From Sulfuritalea sp. (GTDB taxonomy: Bacteria > Pseudomonadota > Gammaproteobacteria > Burkholderiales > Rhodocyclaceae): a DNA stretch of 64,000 nucleotides. Below are positions 52,436-62,855 of the stretch, one piece after another. The stretch spans positions 1-64,000 of the forward strand of contig JAMPYF010000011.1 of assembly GCA_023700805.1 (NCBI GenBank), read 5' to 3'. Below the pieces are notes generated by a model, which saw only the letters and a program-made list of their open reading frames with translations, had not been told where the DNA came from and made no database searches. Position 1 is the stretch's first letter, and every line of letters begins with the position of its first letter. The position numbers were made by a program, and so were the translations under genes.

Positions 52436-53586
52436 GCGGCGCCGATTTCCTTCGAACTCAGCTTGTACACGAAGCTCGCGGGGTCGAGGCTGTCGAGCCG
52501 GCCGGCGTCGTTCTCGGCCTGCGGATACATCAGGAAGGGAATCTTCGCGCCGCGCGAACCCGGCAGCTTGAGATCGTGGGCGAAGTTGTAGGCCAGCCAG
52601 TTCATCTCCCAGGCGCCGAACAGTTTGTGCCGCGCGGCGACCACGACATCGTCCTTCAGCGCAAGGCCGGGCTTTTCCTCCAGCACCACCTTGCGCACGT
52701 CGGCCGGATCGACCGGCACCCAGCCGAAGTTCGCCAGCCAGACCTCCGCCCGGCAGTGTTGCGCGCGGCTGATGTCGCCGCTCTTGCCCAGGCTCTTGTA
52801 GCCGAATTTCGAATCGGCGACGCGCACGCCATACACGTCGCGCGCCGGCAGGCCGATGGCGCGGGCCAGGCCCACGTACAGCGCATTGAGGTCGGCGCAC
52901 TTGCCGGAAAGATTGCCGGTTTCGAGCATGGCGCGGATGTCGCCGGTGCCGCAGCCCCGGGTCTTCGGATTGCGCTCGGTGTTGTCCACCACCCATTCGT
53001 AGATCGCCCGCGCCTGGTCGAGGTCGCTCCGGGCGCCCTTGGTGATTTCCACCGCGGTCTTCCTGACGATGCCGCCGGTCGGCAGCAGTTCGGTGGCGCG
53101 CGTGTAGAGCGCGCGGCTGGCGCGGTCGAGGTCGGCGACCTTGCCCGGCCGGGCCAGATCGATGGCGCGGTCGCGCGTGGCGAAGCGGCTCACCACTTCC
53201 AGCACCGGCGCCGGCTCGCCGGCATCCCACTGCGCGGCCAGCATCTGCGCGCCATAGGCCGGGTCGCGCACTTGCTGCACGGCGGCGGCGTTGCCCTGCC
53301 AGAGGTTGCCCATCGGTTTGATCCAGGCGGCATCGTCGACCGCGGGCAGCGGCAGCCAGGCGCGCGGCGCGCCGCTGGCGGCCGAGAGTTCGAGGCGGCT
53401 GGTGACTTCGAACACACGCCAGCCGTTGGCCGGGTCGGGGTTGAAGCCGCCTGCGGCGGCCGTCGGGCTGAAGCCGCCTGCGGCGTCCGTGGTCTTGACA
53501 CCGCCTTCGGCGGCGAGAGAGAAACGCGGCGCGGACAACGCTGCCGCGGAAAGCGTGGCGGTCTTGATGAAAGTACGACGGTCCAT
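52432..53586 (-). CDS. Transglutaminase-like periplasmic protein (Tat signal)
   Basis: A 384-aa protein with a twin-arginine leader (MDRRTFIKTATLSAAALSA). The transglutaminase-like core is at ~225-330: Cys in NLSGKCADLNALYVG, His in AQHCRAEVWLANFGWVPVDPADV. After the leader come three degenerate 9-residue units (EGGVKTTDA, AGGFSPTAA, AGGFNPDPA). It is coupled to selB by ATGA. Substrate unknown; it could be a protease/peptidase rather than a crosslinker. Confidence 0.8.
   Translation of the reverse strand: MDRRTFIKTATLSAAALSAPRFSLAAEGGVKTTDAAGGFSPTAAAGGFNPDPANGWRVFEVTSRLELSAASGAPRAWLPLPAVDDAAWIKPMGNLWQGNAAAVQQVRDPAYGAQMLAAQWDAGEPAPVLEVVSRFATRDRAIDLARPGKVADLDRASRALYTRATELLPTGGIVRKTAVEITKGARSDLDQARAIYEWVVDNTERNPKTRGCGTGDIRAMLETGNLSGKCADLNALYVGLARAIGLPARDVYGVRVADSKFGYKSLGKSGDISRAQHCRAEVWLANFGWVPVDPADVRKVVLEEKPGLALKDDVVVAARHKLFGAWEMNWLAYNFAHDLKLPGSRGAKIPFLMYPQAENDAGRLDSLDPASFVYKLSSKEIGAA
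53441..53521. repeat. Three degenerate 27-bp tandem units in the transglutaminase-like gene
   Basis: TGAAGCCGCCTGCGGCG at 53442 and 53469, and a diverged TGACACCGCCTTCGGCG at 53496: period 27 bp, in frame, encoding the 9-residue repeats. Confidence 0.65.
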
Positions 53587-53603
53587 GGTTTTCTCCGGGG
53601 GGA

Positions 53604-54130
53604 TTAGTTGATGATTTTTTTTAGCTGTTGCTCTATGGCGGGTGCATCCCAGTCGATGGCGCCCTGGCCGCGCAGGACAACGCGATGGCGGCGATCGAGG
53701 ACGACGGTGGTAGGCAGCACGCGTGCGCCCCAGGCGCGGCTGATAGTCTGTTCGCGGTCGTGCAGCACGGGCAGGGTCTGCTTCTCGGGCAGGGTTTCCC
53801 AGAGGAAATCCGCAACCCGTTTGTCATTGTCGGCGACGGCGACGGTCAGCACGGTCAGTCCCCGCGCCTGCCAGCGCGTGGCGAGGCGGGCCAGCGCCGG
53901 CATTTCCTCGCGGCAGGGTTCGCACCAAGTGGCCCAGAAGTTGATCAGCACGGGCCTGCCCTTGTGCGGCGCCAGCAACTGCGCGAGGCGGCGGTCCGCG
54001 CCGGCCGGCACGCTGCGCGGCGCGACCGGCTTGAGCACGGCGCTGCCGGCGGCTGCGGCAAATGCCGGCGACAGCGGCAGCAGCCAGACCAACGGCAGCG
54101 CTGCCGCACGCCTTAAGAAGCCGCGGCGCG

Positions 54131-54134
<4 letters not shown>
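53604..54134 (-). CDS. TlpA-like thioredoxin-fold protein
   Basis: A 176-aa exported protein with a Tat-like leader ([20 protein letters not shown]) and active site [20 protein letters not shown] (CEPC), then [13 protein letters not shown] with cis-Pro. A periplasmic disulfide reductant. The ATG overlaps the selA stop, and 17 bp separate it from the transglutaminase-like gene, so it belongs to the sel operon. Confidence 0.88.
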
Positions 54135-55561
<1,427 letters not shown>

Positions 55562-55612
55562 CCGGACCGGGCAGAAACGAGATGTTTTGATTCTAGAACA
55601 TTCTGCCGCGCT

Positions 55613-56536
55613 TCAGCCGCCCGGCACCAGCAGCAGGTTCGGCCCGCTGCGGGCATAGCCGGCTTCGTCGACCAGGATGTCGAGGGCCAGCGTGGCGAGG
55701 TCGTCGGCGACGGGATCGACCGGGCCCTTTTCGGTATAGACGATCTTGAGGTAGCTCTTGCAGGATTCGCAGGTTTCGGCGCGCACGGCCTCGGCGCCTT
55801 GTTTGCCTGCCGCTTCGAGGTGGCGATAGCTGATGCCTTCGGTGGCGTCGCAGGCGGAGCACTTGACGCGCACCAGGTTCCATTCGGTATTGCACAGGGC
55901 GCAGTGCAGGTAACGCAGACCGCCCACCTCGCCGATGCCGCGCACCACGCTGGCGACCGGCAGGAAGCCGCAGCAGGGGCAGACGCCGGGTACGTCGAGC
56001 GCGGCGATCTCGGCGGCGCCGAGGCGCACCGCGCCGGCGGTCCACAGCACTTGCAGGGCGGCGGCGACATAGGGCAGCAGGGCGGCATCGTCGCCGTAGA
56101 GTTCGGTGTGCAGCACGCGCTCGGCCAGCGCCTCGATGCGCTCGGCATCGTAGCCGGCGAGCCGGGCCAGGTCCCGGCGCGCCGGCTCGGGAGCGGCCGG
56201 GGAGACGGCGGCAATGATCTGCGCCAGGCTCCGGCGCCAGGCCGGGTCGCGCGGCCAGGACTGCGCCGGCAGCAGCGGCATGCGGTGCTCGCGGGCCAGC
56301 GCCAGCGCTGCCGCGGCGGGCAGCGACAACGGCGGCAGCACTTGCAGCGCCTGGTGCTGCGCACGCGTGATGGCCGCCAGAAAGTGCAGCCAGTCGCCTA
56401 AGCTGTGGCCTGCGGCGAGCTGGTCAAAGCGCTGCGCGCGGGTGGCGAAGAGGGTCGCCGCATCGGGGGCGATGACGTGCGGCGGTTCGCTGCTCGACTT
56501 GATCGGGATCACGGGAGTTTGGGTAGGTGCGTTCAT
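55613..56536 (-). CDS. fdhE: Formate dehydrogenase accessory protein FdhE
   Basis: A 307-aa rubredoxin-like maturation protein. Cys pairs: CPCCGFLP (~185), CALCNTEWNL (~215), CSACDATEGI (~230) and CESCKSYLKIVYTEK (~258), which bind iron/zinc. Needed for active respiratory formate dehydrogenase. It follows the terminator after fdnI. Confidence 0.93.
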   Translation of the reverse strand: MNAPTQTPVIPIKSSSEPPHVIAPDAATLFATRAQRFDQLAAGHSLGDWLHFLAAITRAQHQALQVLPPLSLPAAAALALAREHRMPLLPAQSWPRDPAWRRSLAQIIAAVSPAAPEPARRDLARLAGYDAERIEALAERVLHTELYGDDAALLPYVAAALQVLWTAGAVRLGAAEIAALDVPGVCPCCGFLPVASVVRGIGEVGGLRYLHCALCNTEWNLVRVKCSACDATEGISYRHLEAAGKQGAEAVRAETCESCKSYLKIVYTEKGPVDPVADDLATLALDILVDEAGYARSGPNLLLVPGG

Positions 56537-56557
56537 GGTGGGAGAGTCTTACATAAA

Positions 56558-56585
56558 AAACCCGCGGGCCGAAGCCCGCGGGTTT
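56558..56585 (-). terminator. Intrinsic terminator between fdnI and fdhE
   Basis: On the minus strand AAA-CCCGCGGGC-ttcg-GCCCGCGGG-TTTTTT: strong GC stem with a T run, ending or attenuating the fdnGHI transcript before fdhE. Confidence 0.9.
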
Positions 56586-56607
56586 GCCGCTGCGGCTGAC
56601 CGCCGGT

Positions 56608-57231
56608 TCAGGACTTGCCGGTGACTTGGCGATACCAGGCCCGGTGATGCTGCTTGGCCCAGGCGCGGGTCACCGTGCCGTACACCATGGCGCGGACCGT
56701 GCCCCTGACCCACAGCGCGGCATAGACGTGCACGAAGATCATCGCGATCATGATCGCGGCGATCGCGGCATGGACCACGGCGCCGAGGCGCACCAGATCC
56801 ACCGGCAGGTTGAAGTAGGCGCGCCAGAGGAAGAGGCCGGAGACGAACAGCAGCAGCATGCACAGGGCCATGGCCCAGAACATCGCCTTCTGGCCGCCGT
56901 TGTACTTGCCCTGTTCCGGCATGTTGTGGTCGTCGCCATTCATCATCTCCCCGACCCGCGAGAGCCATTCCTTGTCCGCCGGCGTCATGACGTTGAGCGC
57001 CCTGAAGCGGAAGAACATGACAATGAACGACACCGCCATGATCACGCCGATGTAGGGATGCAGGATGCGCGCCCAGACACCGCCGCCGAACAGCTGCGTC
57101 AGCGGATAGAAGGCCGGATGGAAGAAGGCCAGACCGGACAGCGCGAGCAGGATGAAGCAGATGCCCACCAGCCAGTGATTGGCCCGCTCGTGCGCGTCGT
57201 AGCGTGCAAGGTCTTTCGGATTGCGGATCAT
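56608..57231 (-). CDS. fdnI: Formate dehydrogenase-N gamma subunit (cytochrome b556)
   Basis: A 207-aa membrane protein with four helices. Heme-ligand His residues lie in [20 protein letters not shown] (~20), [14 protein letters not shown] and [21 protein letters not shown] (~155). Passes electrons from FdnH to quinone. Overlaps fdnH by four bases. Confidence 0.93.
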   Translation of the reverse strand: MIRNPKDLARYDAHERANHWLVGICFILLALSGLAFFHPAFYPLTQLFGGGVWARILHPYIGVIMAVSFIVMFFRFRALNVMTPADKEWLSRVGEMMNGDDHNMPEQGKYNGGQKAMFWAMALCMLLLFVSGLFLWRAYFNLPVDLVRLGAVVHAAIAAIMIAMIFVHVYAALWVRGTVRAMVYGTVTRAWAKQHHRAWYRQVTGKS

Positions 57232-58115
57232 TTTGCGTCCTCCTTCTCCAGTTCATCCTCAAGCTCTTTGCTGACCTCGTTCGGACCCTTCATCACGTAG
57301 TGGAACAGGCTGCCCAGCGCCACGGCAGCCATGGCCACGGATGCCAGCGGCTTGGCGAAGCCCTTCCACAGCGACACCAGCGGACTGATGCTGGGGTCTG
57401 CGGGCAGGCCCTTGTAGAGCTCCGGCCGGTCGGCGTGGTGCAGCACGTACATGACGTGCGTGCCGCCCACCCCTGCCGGATCGTAGAGCCCCGCCTTGCC
57501 GTAGCCGCGCGACTTGAGGTCGACCACGCGCTTCGCCGCGTAATCCTTCATCTGCTCCTTCGAGCCGAACTGGATCGCGCCGGTCGGACAGACCTTGGCG
57601 CAGGCCGGAGCCTGGCCGACGGCCACCCGGTCGGAACACAGCGAGCACTTGTAGGCCTTGTTGTCCTCCTGCGAGATGCGCGGGATGTTGAAGGGACAGC
57701 CGGTGATGCAGTAGCCGCAGCCGATGCAGTTTTCCTGGTGGAAATCGACGATGCCGTTGGCGTACTGGATGATGGCGCCGGGCGCCGGGCAGGCCTTGAG
57801 GCAGCCCGGGTCGGCGCAGTGCATGCAGCCGTCCTTGCGGATCAGCCATTCCAGCTTGCCCTTCTCTTCGACTTCGGCGTAGCGCATCACGGTCCACGAC
57901 TTGGCCGTCAGGTCCATCGGATTGTCGTAGACGCCGTGGTTCACGCCGACCTCGTCGCGGATGTCGTTCCATTCCATGCAGGCCGCCTGGCAGGCCTTGC
58001 AGCCGATGCAGGTGGACACGTCGATCAGCTTGGCCACTGCCGTGGTCTGCCGGACGCCGGGTGCCGCAGTGGTCGTCGCCGAGCGGCGGGCGATATCTAA
58101 GCTTTGTAGTGCCAT
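57228..58115 (-). CDS. fdnH: Formate dehydrogenase-N beta subunit (4Fe-4S)
   Basis: A 295-aa protein with four ferredoxin-like Cys clusters: [16 protein letters not shown] (~38), [14 protein letters not shown] (~98), [16 protein letters not shown] (~132) and [21 protein letters not shown] (~155). A C-terminal membrane anchor ([18 protein letters not shown]) follows. Links the catalytic subunit to the cytochrome b. Confidence 0.95.
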   Translation of the reverse strand: MALQSLDIARRSATTTAAPGVRQTTAVAKLIDVSTCIGCKACQAACMEWNDIRDEVGVNHGVYDNPMDLTAKSWTVMRYAEVEEKGKLEWLIRKDGCMHCADPGCLKACPAPGAIIQYANGIVDFHQENCIGCGYCITGCPFNIPRISQEDNKAYKCSLCSDRVAVGQAPACAKVCPTGAIQFGSKEQMKDYAAKRVVDLKSRGYGKAGLYDPAGVGGTHVMYVLHHADRPELYKGLPADPSISPLVSLWKGFAKPLASVAMAAVALGSLFHYVMKGPNEVSKELEDELEKEDAK

Positions 58116-58127
58116 TTAGCTATCTCC

Positions 58128-61100
58128 TCACACTTTCTCGATGTTGACCAGGAACGCCTTGTACTCCGGCGTCTGGCAATTGGCGTCGCCGACGAAAGGC
58201 GTCAGCGTGTTGGTGATGAAGCCCGGCTTGGTGACCCCCTTGAAGCCCCAGTGGATCGGAATGCCCACGGTATGCACTTTCTTGCCGTCGACGTCGAGCG
58301 TCTTGATGCGCTTGGTGACCACGGCGACCGCCTTGATGAAGCCGCGGTTGCTGCGCACCTTGACCTTGTCGCCGGTGGCGATGCCCTTCTCCTGCGCCAG
58401 CTGCTCGCTGATCTCGACGAACTGGTCGGGTTGCAGCACGGCGTTGATCCGGGAGTGCTTGGTCCAGAAGTGGAAGTGCTCGACCAGGCGATAGGTGGTG
58501 GCCACGTAGGGGAAGTCCTTGGCCTTGCCGAAGGTTTCCATGTCGCCCTTGAACACCCGCGCCGCCGGATTGCTGGCGGCTTTCGGATTGCCGGGATGGA
58601 AGGGGTTCTTGTCCAGCGGCGTTTCGAAGGGCTCGTAATGCTCGGGGAAGGGACCGTCGGCCATGGCCGGCGCGAACAGCCGCGCCACGCCTTCCGGCGT
58701 CATGATGAAGGGCATCACGTTCTCGTCGGGCGCCGCGTCGGGCCGCATGTCGGGCACGTCGTTGCCGCCCCAGGCCGTGCCGGTCCACTTGATCACGGTG
58801 CGCTTCGGATCCCAGGGCTTGCCGGCCAGATCACACGAGGCGCGGTTGTAGATGATGCGCCGGTTGGCCGGCCAGGAGAAGCCCCAGTTCAGCGTCTGCC
58901 CCAGTCCCGAGGGATCGGAGTTGTCGCGCCGCGCCGTGAGATTGCCCGCCTGCGACCAGCAGCCGCTGTAGATCCAGTTGCCGCAGGAAGTGGAACCGTC
59001 GTCGCGCAGTTGCGCGAAGCCGGCCACCTGGTCGCCCGCCTTGACGATGACCTTGGTCTTGTCCTTCGGATCGAAGACATCGCCCAGCGCCTTGCCGGAG
59101 ATCTCCATGAGGAGTTCCGCCGGCGACGGCTTGGCCGGGATGCGGTAGGGCCAGGTCAGGTTCATGATCGGCTCGGGCAGCTTGCCGCCGTCCTTGGCAT
59201 ACATCGCCTTGAGCTTGAGGAACAGCGCGGCCAGGATCTCGATGTCGCCCTTCGATTCGCCCGGACCGTCGGCGGCCTTCCAGTGCCACTGGATGACGCG
59301 TCCGGAATTGGTGAAGCTGGCGGTCTCCTCGGCGAAGAGGTTGGCCGGCAGGCGGAACACCTCGGTCTGGACCTTGCTCGGATCGACCTCGTTGAACTCG
59401 CCGTGCGGCTTCCAGAACTCCGAGGTGTCGGTGGCCAGCGGATCGATGACGACCAGGAACTTGAGCTTGGCCAGCGCATCGCCCACCTTCTTCTTGTTCG
59501 CCACCGAAGCCAGCGGGTTGAAGCCCTGGCAGAAGAAGCCGTTCATCTTGCCCTGGTGCATGCGCTCGAAGATCGCCAGCACGTCGTAGGCGGCATCCTT
59601 CTTCGGCAGCCAGTCGTAGCCGTAGTCGTTCTTGTCGGTCGCCGCGTTCCCGTACCAGGCCTTCTGCAGGCTGGTAAACCACTTCGGGAAGTTCTGCGGG
59701 AAGTTCATCTGGTTCGGCCGCAGCGCCTTCGGCGTGCGCTTCTCCAGATAGGTCTTGCGATCGACGTCGGCGTCGGTCGGCGCCGACAGGTAGCCGGGCA
59801 GCACTTCCGAGTAGAGGCACATGTCGGTGATGCCCTGCACGTTGGCGTGCCCGCGCAGCGCATTGATGCCGCCGCCGGCCATGCCCATGTTGCCGAGCAG
59901 GAGCTGGATCAGGGCCATGGTGCGGATGTTCTGCGAGCCGACCGAATGCTCGGTCCAGCCCAGCGCATAACAGATCGTCATGGTCTTGTCGGGCGCCGAG
60001 GTCTCGGCCATCATTTCGCAGATCTTGAGGAAGGCGTCCTGCGGCGTGCCGGTGGTCTTGCTCACCAGTTCCGGCGTGTAGCGGCTGTAATGCTTCTTCA
60101 TCAGCTGGAACACGCAGTTCGGGTCCTGCAGCGTCGGATCGACCATGGCAAAGCCGTCCTTGCCCATCTGGTACTTCCAGGTGTCCTTGCCGTAACTGCG
60201 CTTCTCGGCGTTGTAGCCGGAGAAGAGGCCGTCGTCGAACTTGAAGCCTTCGTCGATCAGGAAAGCGGCGTTGGTGTAGTTCTTGACGTACTCGTGATGG
60301 ATCTTGTCCTTCGCCAGCAGGTAGTTGATGACGCCGCCGAGGAAGGCGATGTCGGTACCGGCGCGAATCGGCGCATAGAAATCCGCAACCGCGGCCGAGC
60401 GCGTGAAGCGCGGATCGACCACGATCAACCTGGCCTTGCGGTCCTTCTTCGCTTCGATGACCCATTTGAAACCACAGGGATGCGCTTCGGCGGCATTGCC
60501 GCCCATGACGATCACCAGGTCCGAATTCTTCAGATCGACCCAGTGATTGGTCATTGCACCACGCCCAAATGTCGGACCCAGACTGGATACCGTGGGGGCG
60601 TGTCAAATACGTGCTTGCGTGTCGAGTGCGACGACTCCGAGGTTGCGCAGGATCTTCGAGGTCAGGTAACCGGCTTCGTTGCCGGCGGCCGACGAGGCGA
60701 GGAAACCCGTGGTGTTCCAGCGGTTGACCGTGACGCCGTCGGCGTTCTTCTCGATCAGGTTGGCATCGCGGTCCTTCTTGACGTGGGCCGCGATGCGGTC
60801 GATGGCCTCATCCCAGGAGATGCGCTTCCACTCGCTGCTGCCGGCTTCGCGCACTTCGGGGTACTTGAGCCGGTTCGGGCTCTTGACCATGTCCATCAGA
60901 CCCGCGCCCTTCGGGCACAGCGTGCCGCGATTGACGGGATTGTCCGGATCGCCCTCGATATGGATGATGTCCGCTTTCGCGTTCTTGGACTTGTCGCCCG
61001 TGGTGTAGATCAGGACCCCGCAACTGACCGAGCAGTAGGGGCACATGTTGCGGGTTTCCGTGGCGTGGGCCAGCTTGTAGCTGCGCACCTCCGCCAGGGC

Positions 61101-61190
61101 CGATGTCGGCGAGAATCCCATCAGTGCGATGGAAGACCCGGAGAGACCGGCGCCGCAGACCTTGAAGAACTGCCGCCGTGAGACTTGCAT
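58128..61190 (-). CDS. fdnG: Formate dehydrogenase-N alpha subunit, selenoprotein (UGA at codon 196)
   Basis: A 1020-aa molybdenum/selenium enzyme. The ORF track breaks it at an in-frame TGA (60603-60605). Upstream the frame ends NLGVVALDTQARI and downstream it continues HAPTVSSLGPTFGRGAMTNH, exactly the Sec environment of E. coli FdnG, and at the same codon number (196). It has a Tat leader SRRQFFKVCGAG, a [4Fe-4S] motif CPYCSVSCGVL with GTLCPKGAG, and MGD-binding segments. AGGAGGAG precedes the ATG. It oxidises formate on the periplasmic side and is the first gene of fdnGHI. Confidence 0.97.
60557..60605 (-). promoter_or_regulatory. SECIS element of fdnG
   Basis: Immediately after TGA, CACGCCC pairs with GGGCGTG to form the outer stem; ATCC-AGTCT-GGGT forms the upper stem with GT in the loop, as required for SelB binding. 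Confidence 0.75.
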
Positions 61191-61230
61191 TTTTTGACTC
61201 CTCCTTGTGTTATGCCAGCGTGCAAGTAAC

Positions 61231-61246
61231 GCAATTTGCGCGCCAA
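61231..61246 (-). promoter_or_regulatory. Sigma-54 promoter of fdnGHI
   Basis: On the minus strand TTGGCGCGCAAATTGC: GG and GC are twelve bases apart, and the match to TTGGCACG-N4-TTGC is all but one base. It lies ~40 bp before the fdnG ATG. Confidence 0.85.
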
Positions 61247-61297
61247 TTCACTGCGAGCAATGGGGTCAAGCACTTACCGCGTTGCAGCAGAGCGGCC

Positions 61298-61345
61298 GGG
61301 ACAAAATGTCCATGCCGTTCGGGGGCAGGTGGGACAATTTGTCCC
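61298..61345. promoter_or_regulatory. Two dyads, probable UAS of the NtrC-type regulator
   Basis: GGACA-aaa-TGTCC (61299-61311) and GGGACAA-t-TTGTCCC (61331-61345) share GGGACA/TGTCC. Their centres are 33 bp apart and lie 60-100 bp upstream of the sigma-54 promoter, classic enhancer geometry. Confidence 0.75.
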
Positions 61346-61426
61346 CGGCTGCTGACTTGATTGCCAAGCCGCGTCGAATTGACGATCATTGCAGCCACAA
61401 GAGCAGTTCAATAACGGGGGAGACAC

Positions 61427-62821
61427 TTGAGTTCGATTCCTGCGGTCGCGCCGGCCGAGCTTTCGCCATGGCAGCACCAGTCGGTGCTGATCGTCGATGA
61501 CGAGCCGGGCATGATCAGTTTCCTGCACCGTTCGCTGGCGCAGCGTTGCGGCTGGGTGGCCACCGCCGGCAGCGTCGAGGAGGCGGCGGAACTGCTGAGC
61601 CGGCGCCACTTCGACCTGATCGTGCTCGACATCGCGCTGCCCGGCCGCTCGGGCGTCGAATGGCTGCACCAGTTGCGCGACCAGGGCTTTGCCGGCGACG
61701 TGGTGCTGATGACGGCCTATGCCGACCTCGAAACCGCGATCGACGCGCTGCGCGCCGGCGCCGCCGACTTCCTGCTCAAGCCTTTCTCCGTGGCGCAGAT
61801 GCTGAACGCCGTGAAGCGCTGCTTCGAGCGCTCCTCGCTGCGGCGCGAGAACTTCGTGCTGCGCCGCGAACTCGACCAGCGCGACGACAGCGTCGAGGGC
61901 ATGGTCGGCAACTCCGCCGCGATCCGCGAGGTCTGCGCCCGCATCAAACGCATCGCGCCGACGCCGTCGACGGTGTTGATCCATGGCGAATCGGGCACCG
62001 GCAAGGAGCTCGCCGCGCGCGCCCTGCATCGCATGAGCCTGCGCGGCAGCGGGAAAAATGCCGGTCCCTTCGTGCCGATCAACTGCGCGGCGATTGCCGA
62101 GGAGTTGATCGAGTCGGAGCTGTTCGGCCACGTCAAGGGCGCCTTCACCGGCGCCGCGGCCGGCCGCGAAGGCCTGTTCTATTACGCCCGCGGCGGCACG
62201 CTGTTTCTCGACGAAGTTTCCGAGCTGCCGCTGTCGCTGCAGGCCAAGCTGCTGCGCGTGCTGGACGAGCACAAGGTGCGCCCGGTCGGATCGGAACAGG
62301 AAGTGCCGGTGGATGTGCGCGTGGTCGCCGCGACCAACCGCGACCTGGTGGCGGAAGTTGCCGCCGGGCGTTTCCGCCGCGACTTGTATTACCGGCTGCA
62401 GGTGGTCGAGGTGCGCATGCCGCCCCTGCGCGACCGCCTTGAGGATCTGCCCGATCTGGTCGATTATTTCATCGGCCAGCTGGCGGCCCGCCTCGGCGTC
62501 GCCGAGCTCGCCTGCGACGAGGAGTCGCTGGCGCGGCTGGCGCGCTACAGTTGGCCGGGCAATGTGCGCGAACTGAAGAATTTGATCGAGCGTTCGCTGA
62601 TACTGGGCTATTTCGCCGACGATTTCGCGGTGGACGAGGAAAGCGCCGCGTCGCCAGCGCCAACTCTCGAAGCCGACGTCGAGGAATCGCTGGCAAGCAT
62701 AGAGCGCCGCCACATCCTCGGCGTGTTGGAAACCTGCAAGGGCAACAAGTCGGAGGCAGCACGCCGCCTCGGCGTCTCGCGCAAGACCCTGGAGCGCAAG
62801 TGCACGGCGTGGGGGAGCTAG
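61427..62821 (+). CDS. NtrC-family sigma-54 response regulator
   Basis: A 464-aa protein. The receiver domain has the phospho-Asp in [14 protein letters not shown] (~62), with VLIVDDEPG at the start. The AAA+ domain has [24 protein letters not shown] and [12 protein letters not shown]. The Fis HTH is [19 protein letters not shown]. The start is a TTG with GGGGGAG five bases upstream. The linker before the HTH (SPAPTLE) is encoded by a reverse repeat copy (62647-62667). It diverges from fdnGHI with matching UAS and promoter and is followed by a sensor kinase. Confidence 0.92.
   Translation: MSSIPAVAPAELSPWQHQSVLIVDDEPGMISFLHRSLAQRCGWVATAGSVEEAAELLSRRHFDLIVLDIALPGRSGVEWLHQLRDQGFAGDVVLMTAYADLETAIDALRAGAADFLLKPFSVAQMLNAVKRCFERSSLRRENFVLRRELDQRDDSVEGMVGNSAAIREVCARIKRIAPTPSTVLIHGESGTGKELAARALHRMSLRGSGKNAGPFVPINCAAIAEELIESELFGHVKGAFTGAAAGREGLFYYARGGTLFLDEVSELPLSLQAKLLRVLDEHKVRPVGSEQEVPVDVRVVAATNRDLVAEVAAGRFRRDLYYRLQVVEVRMPPLRDRLEDLPDLVDYFIGQLAARLGVAELACDEESLARLARYSWPGNVRELKNLIERSLILGYFADDFAVDEESAASPAPTLEADVEESLASIERRHILGVLETCKGNKSEAARRLGVSRKTLERKCTAWGS
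62647..62667 (-). repeat. Dispersed repeat, copy 9 (within the response regulator gene)
   Basis: GAGTTGGCGCTGGCG-AC-GCGGCG on the minus strand; the gene reads it in reverse as SPAPTL in the linker before the Fis-type HTH. Confidence 0.5.
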
Positions 62822-62855
62822 CATTGCCACGGCATGAGCCGCGGCCAACATAGGC

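Noticed and set aside
60603-60605. Stop codon breaking fdnG, as if a pseudogene
   Set aside because: Position, flanking residues and SECIS hairpin match the selenocysteine codon of FdnG, and the Sec machinery is present.
58251-61181. 976-aa plus-strand ORF opposite fdnG
   Set aside because: It is His/Arg/Gly-rich with no family pattern and lies exactly antisense to a conserved gene; it is a shadow caused by high GC at third positions. The same holds for 15996-18515, 22513-24354, 54062-56401, 8274-9584 and 34523-36100.
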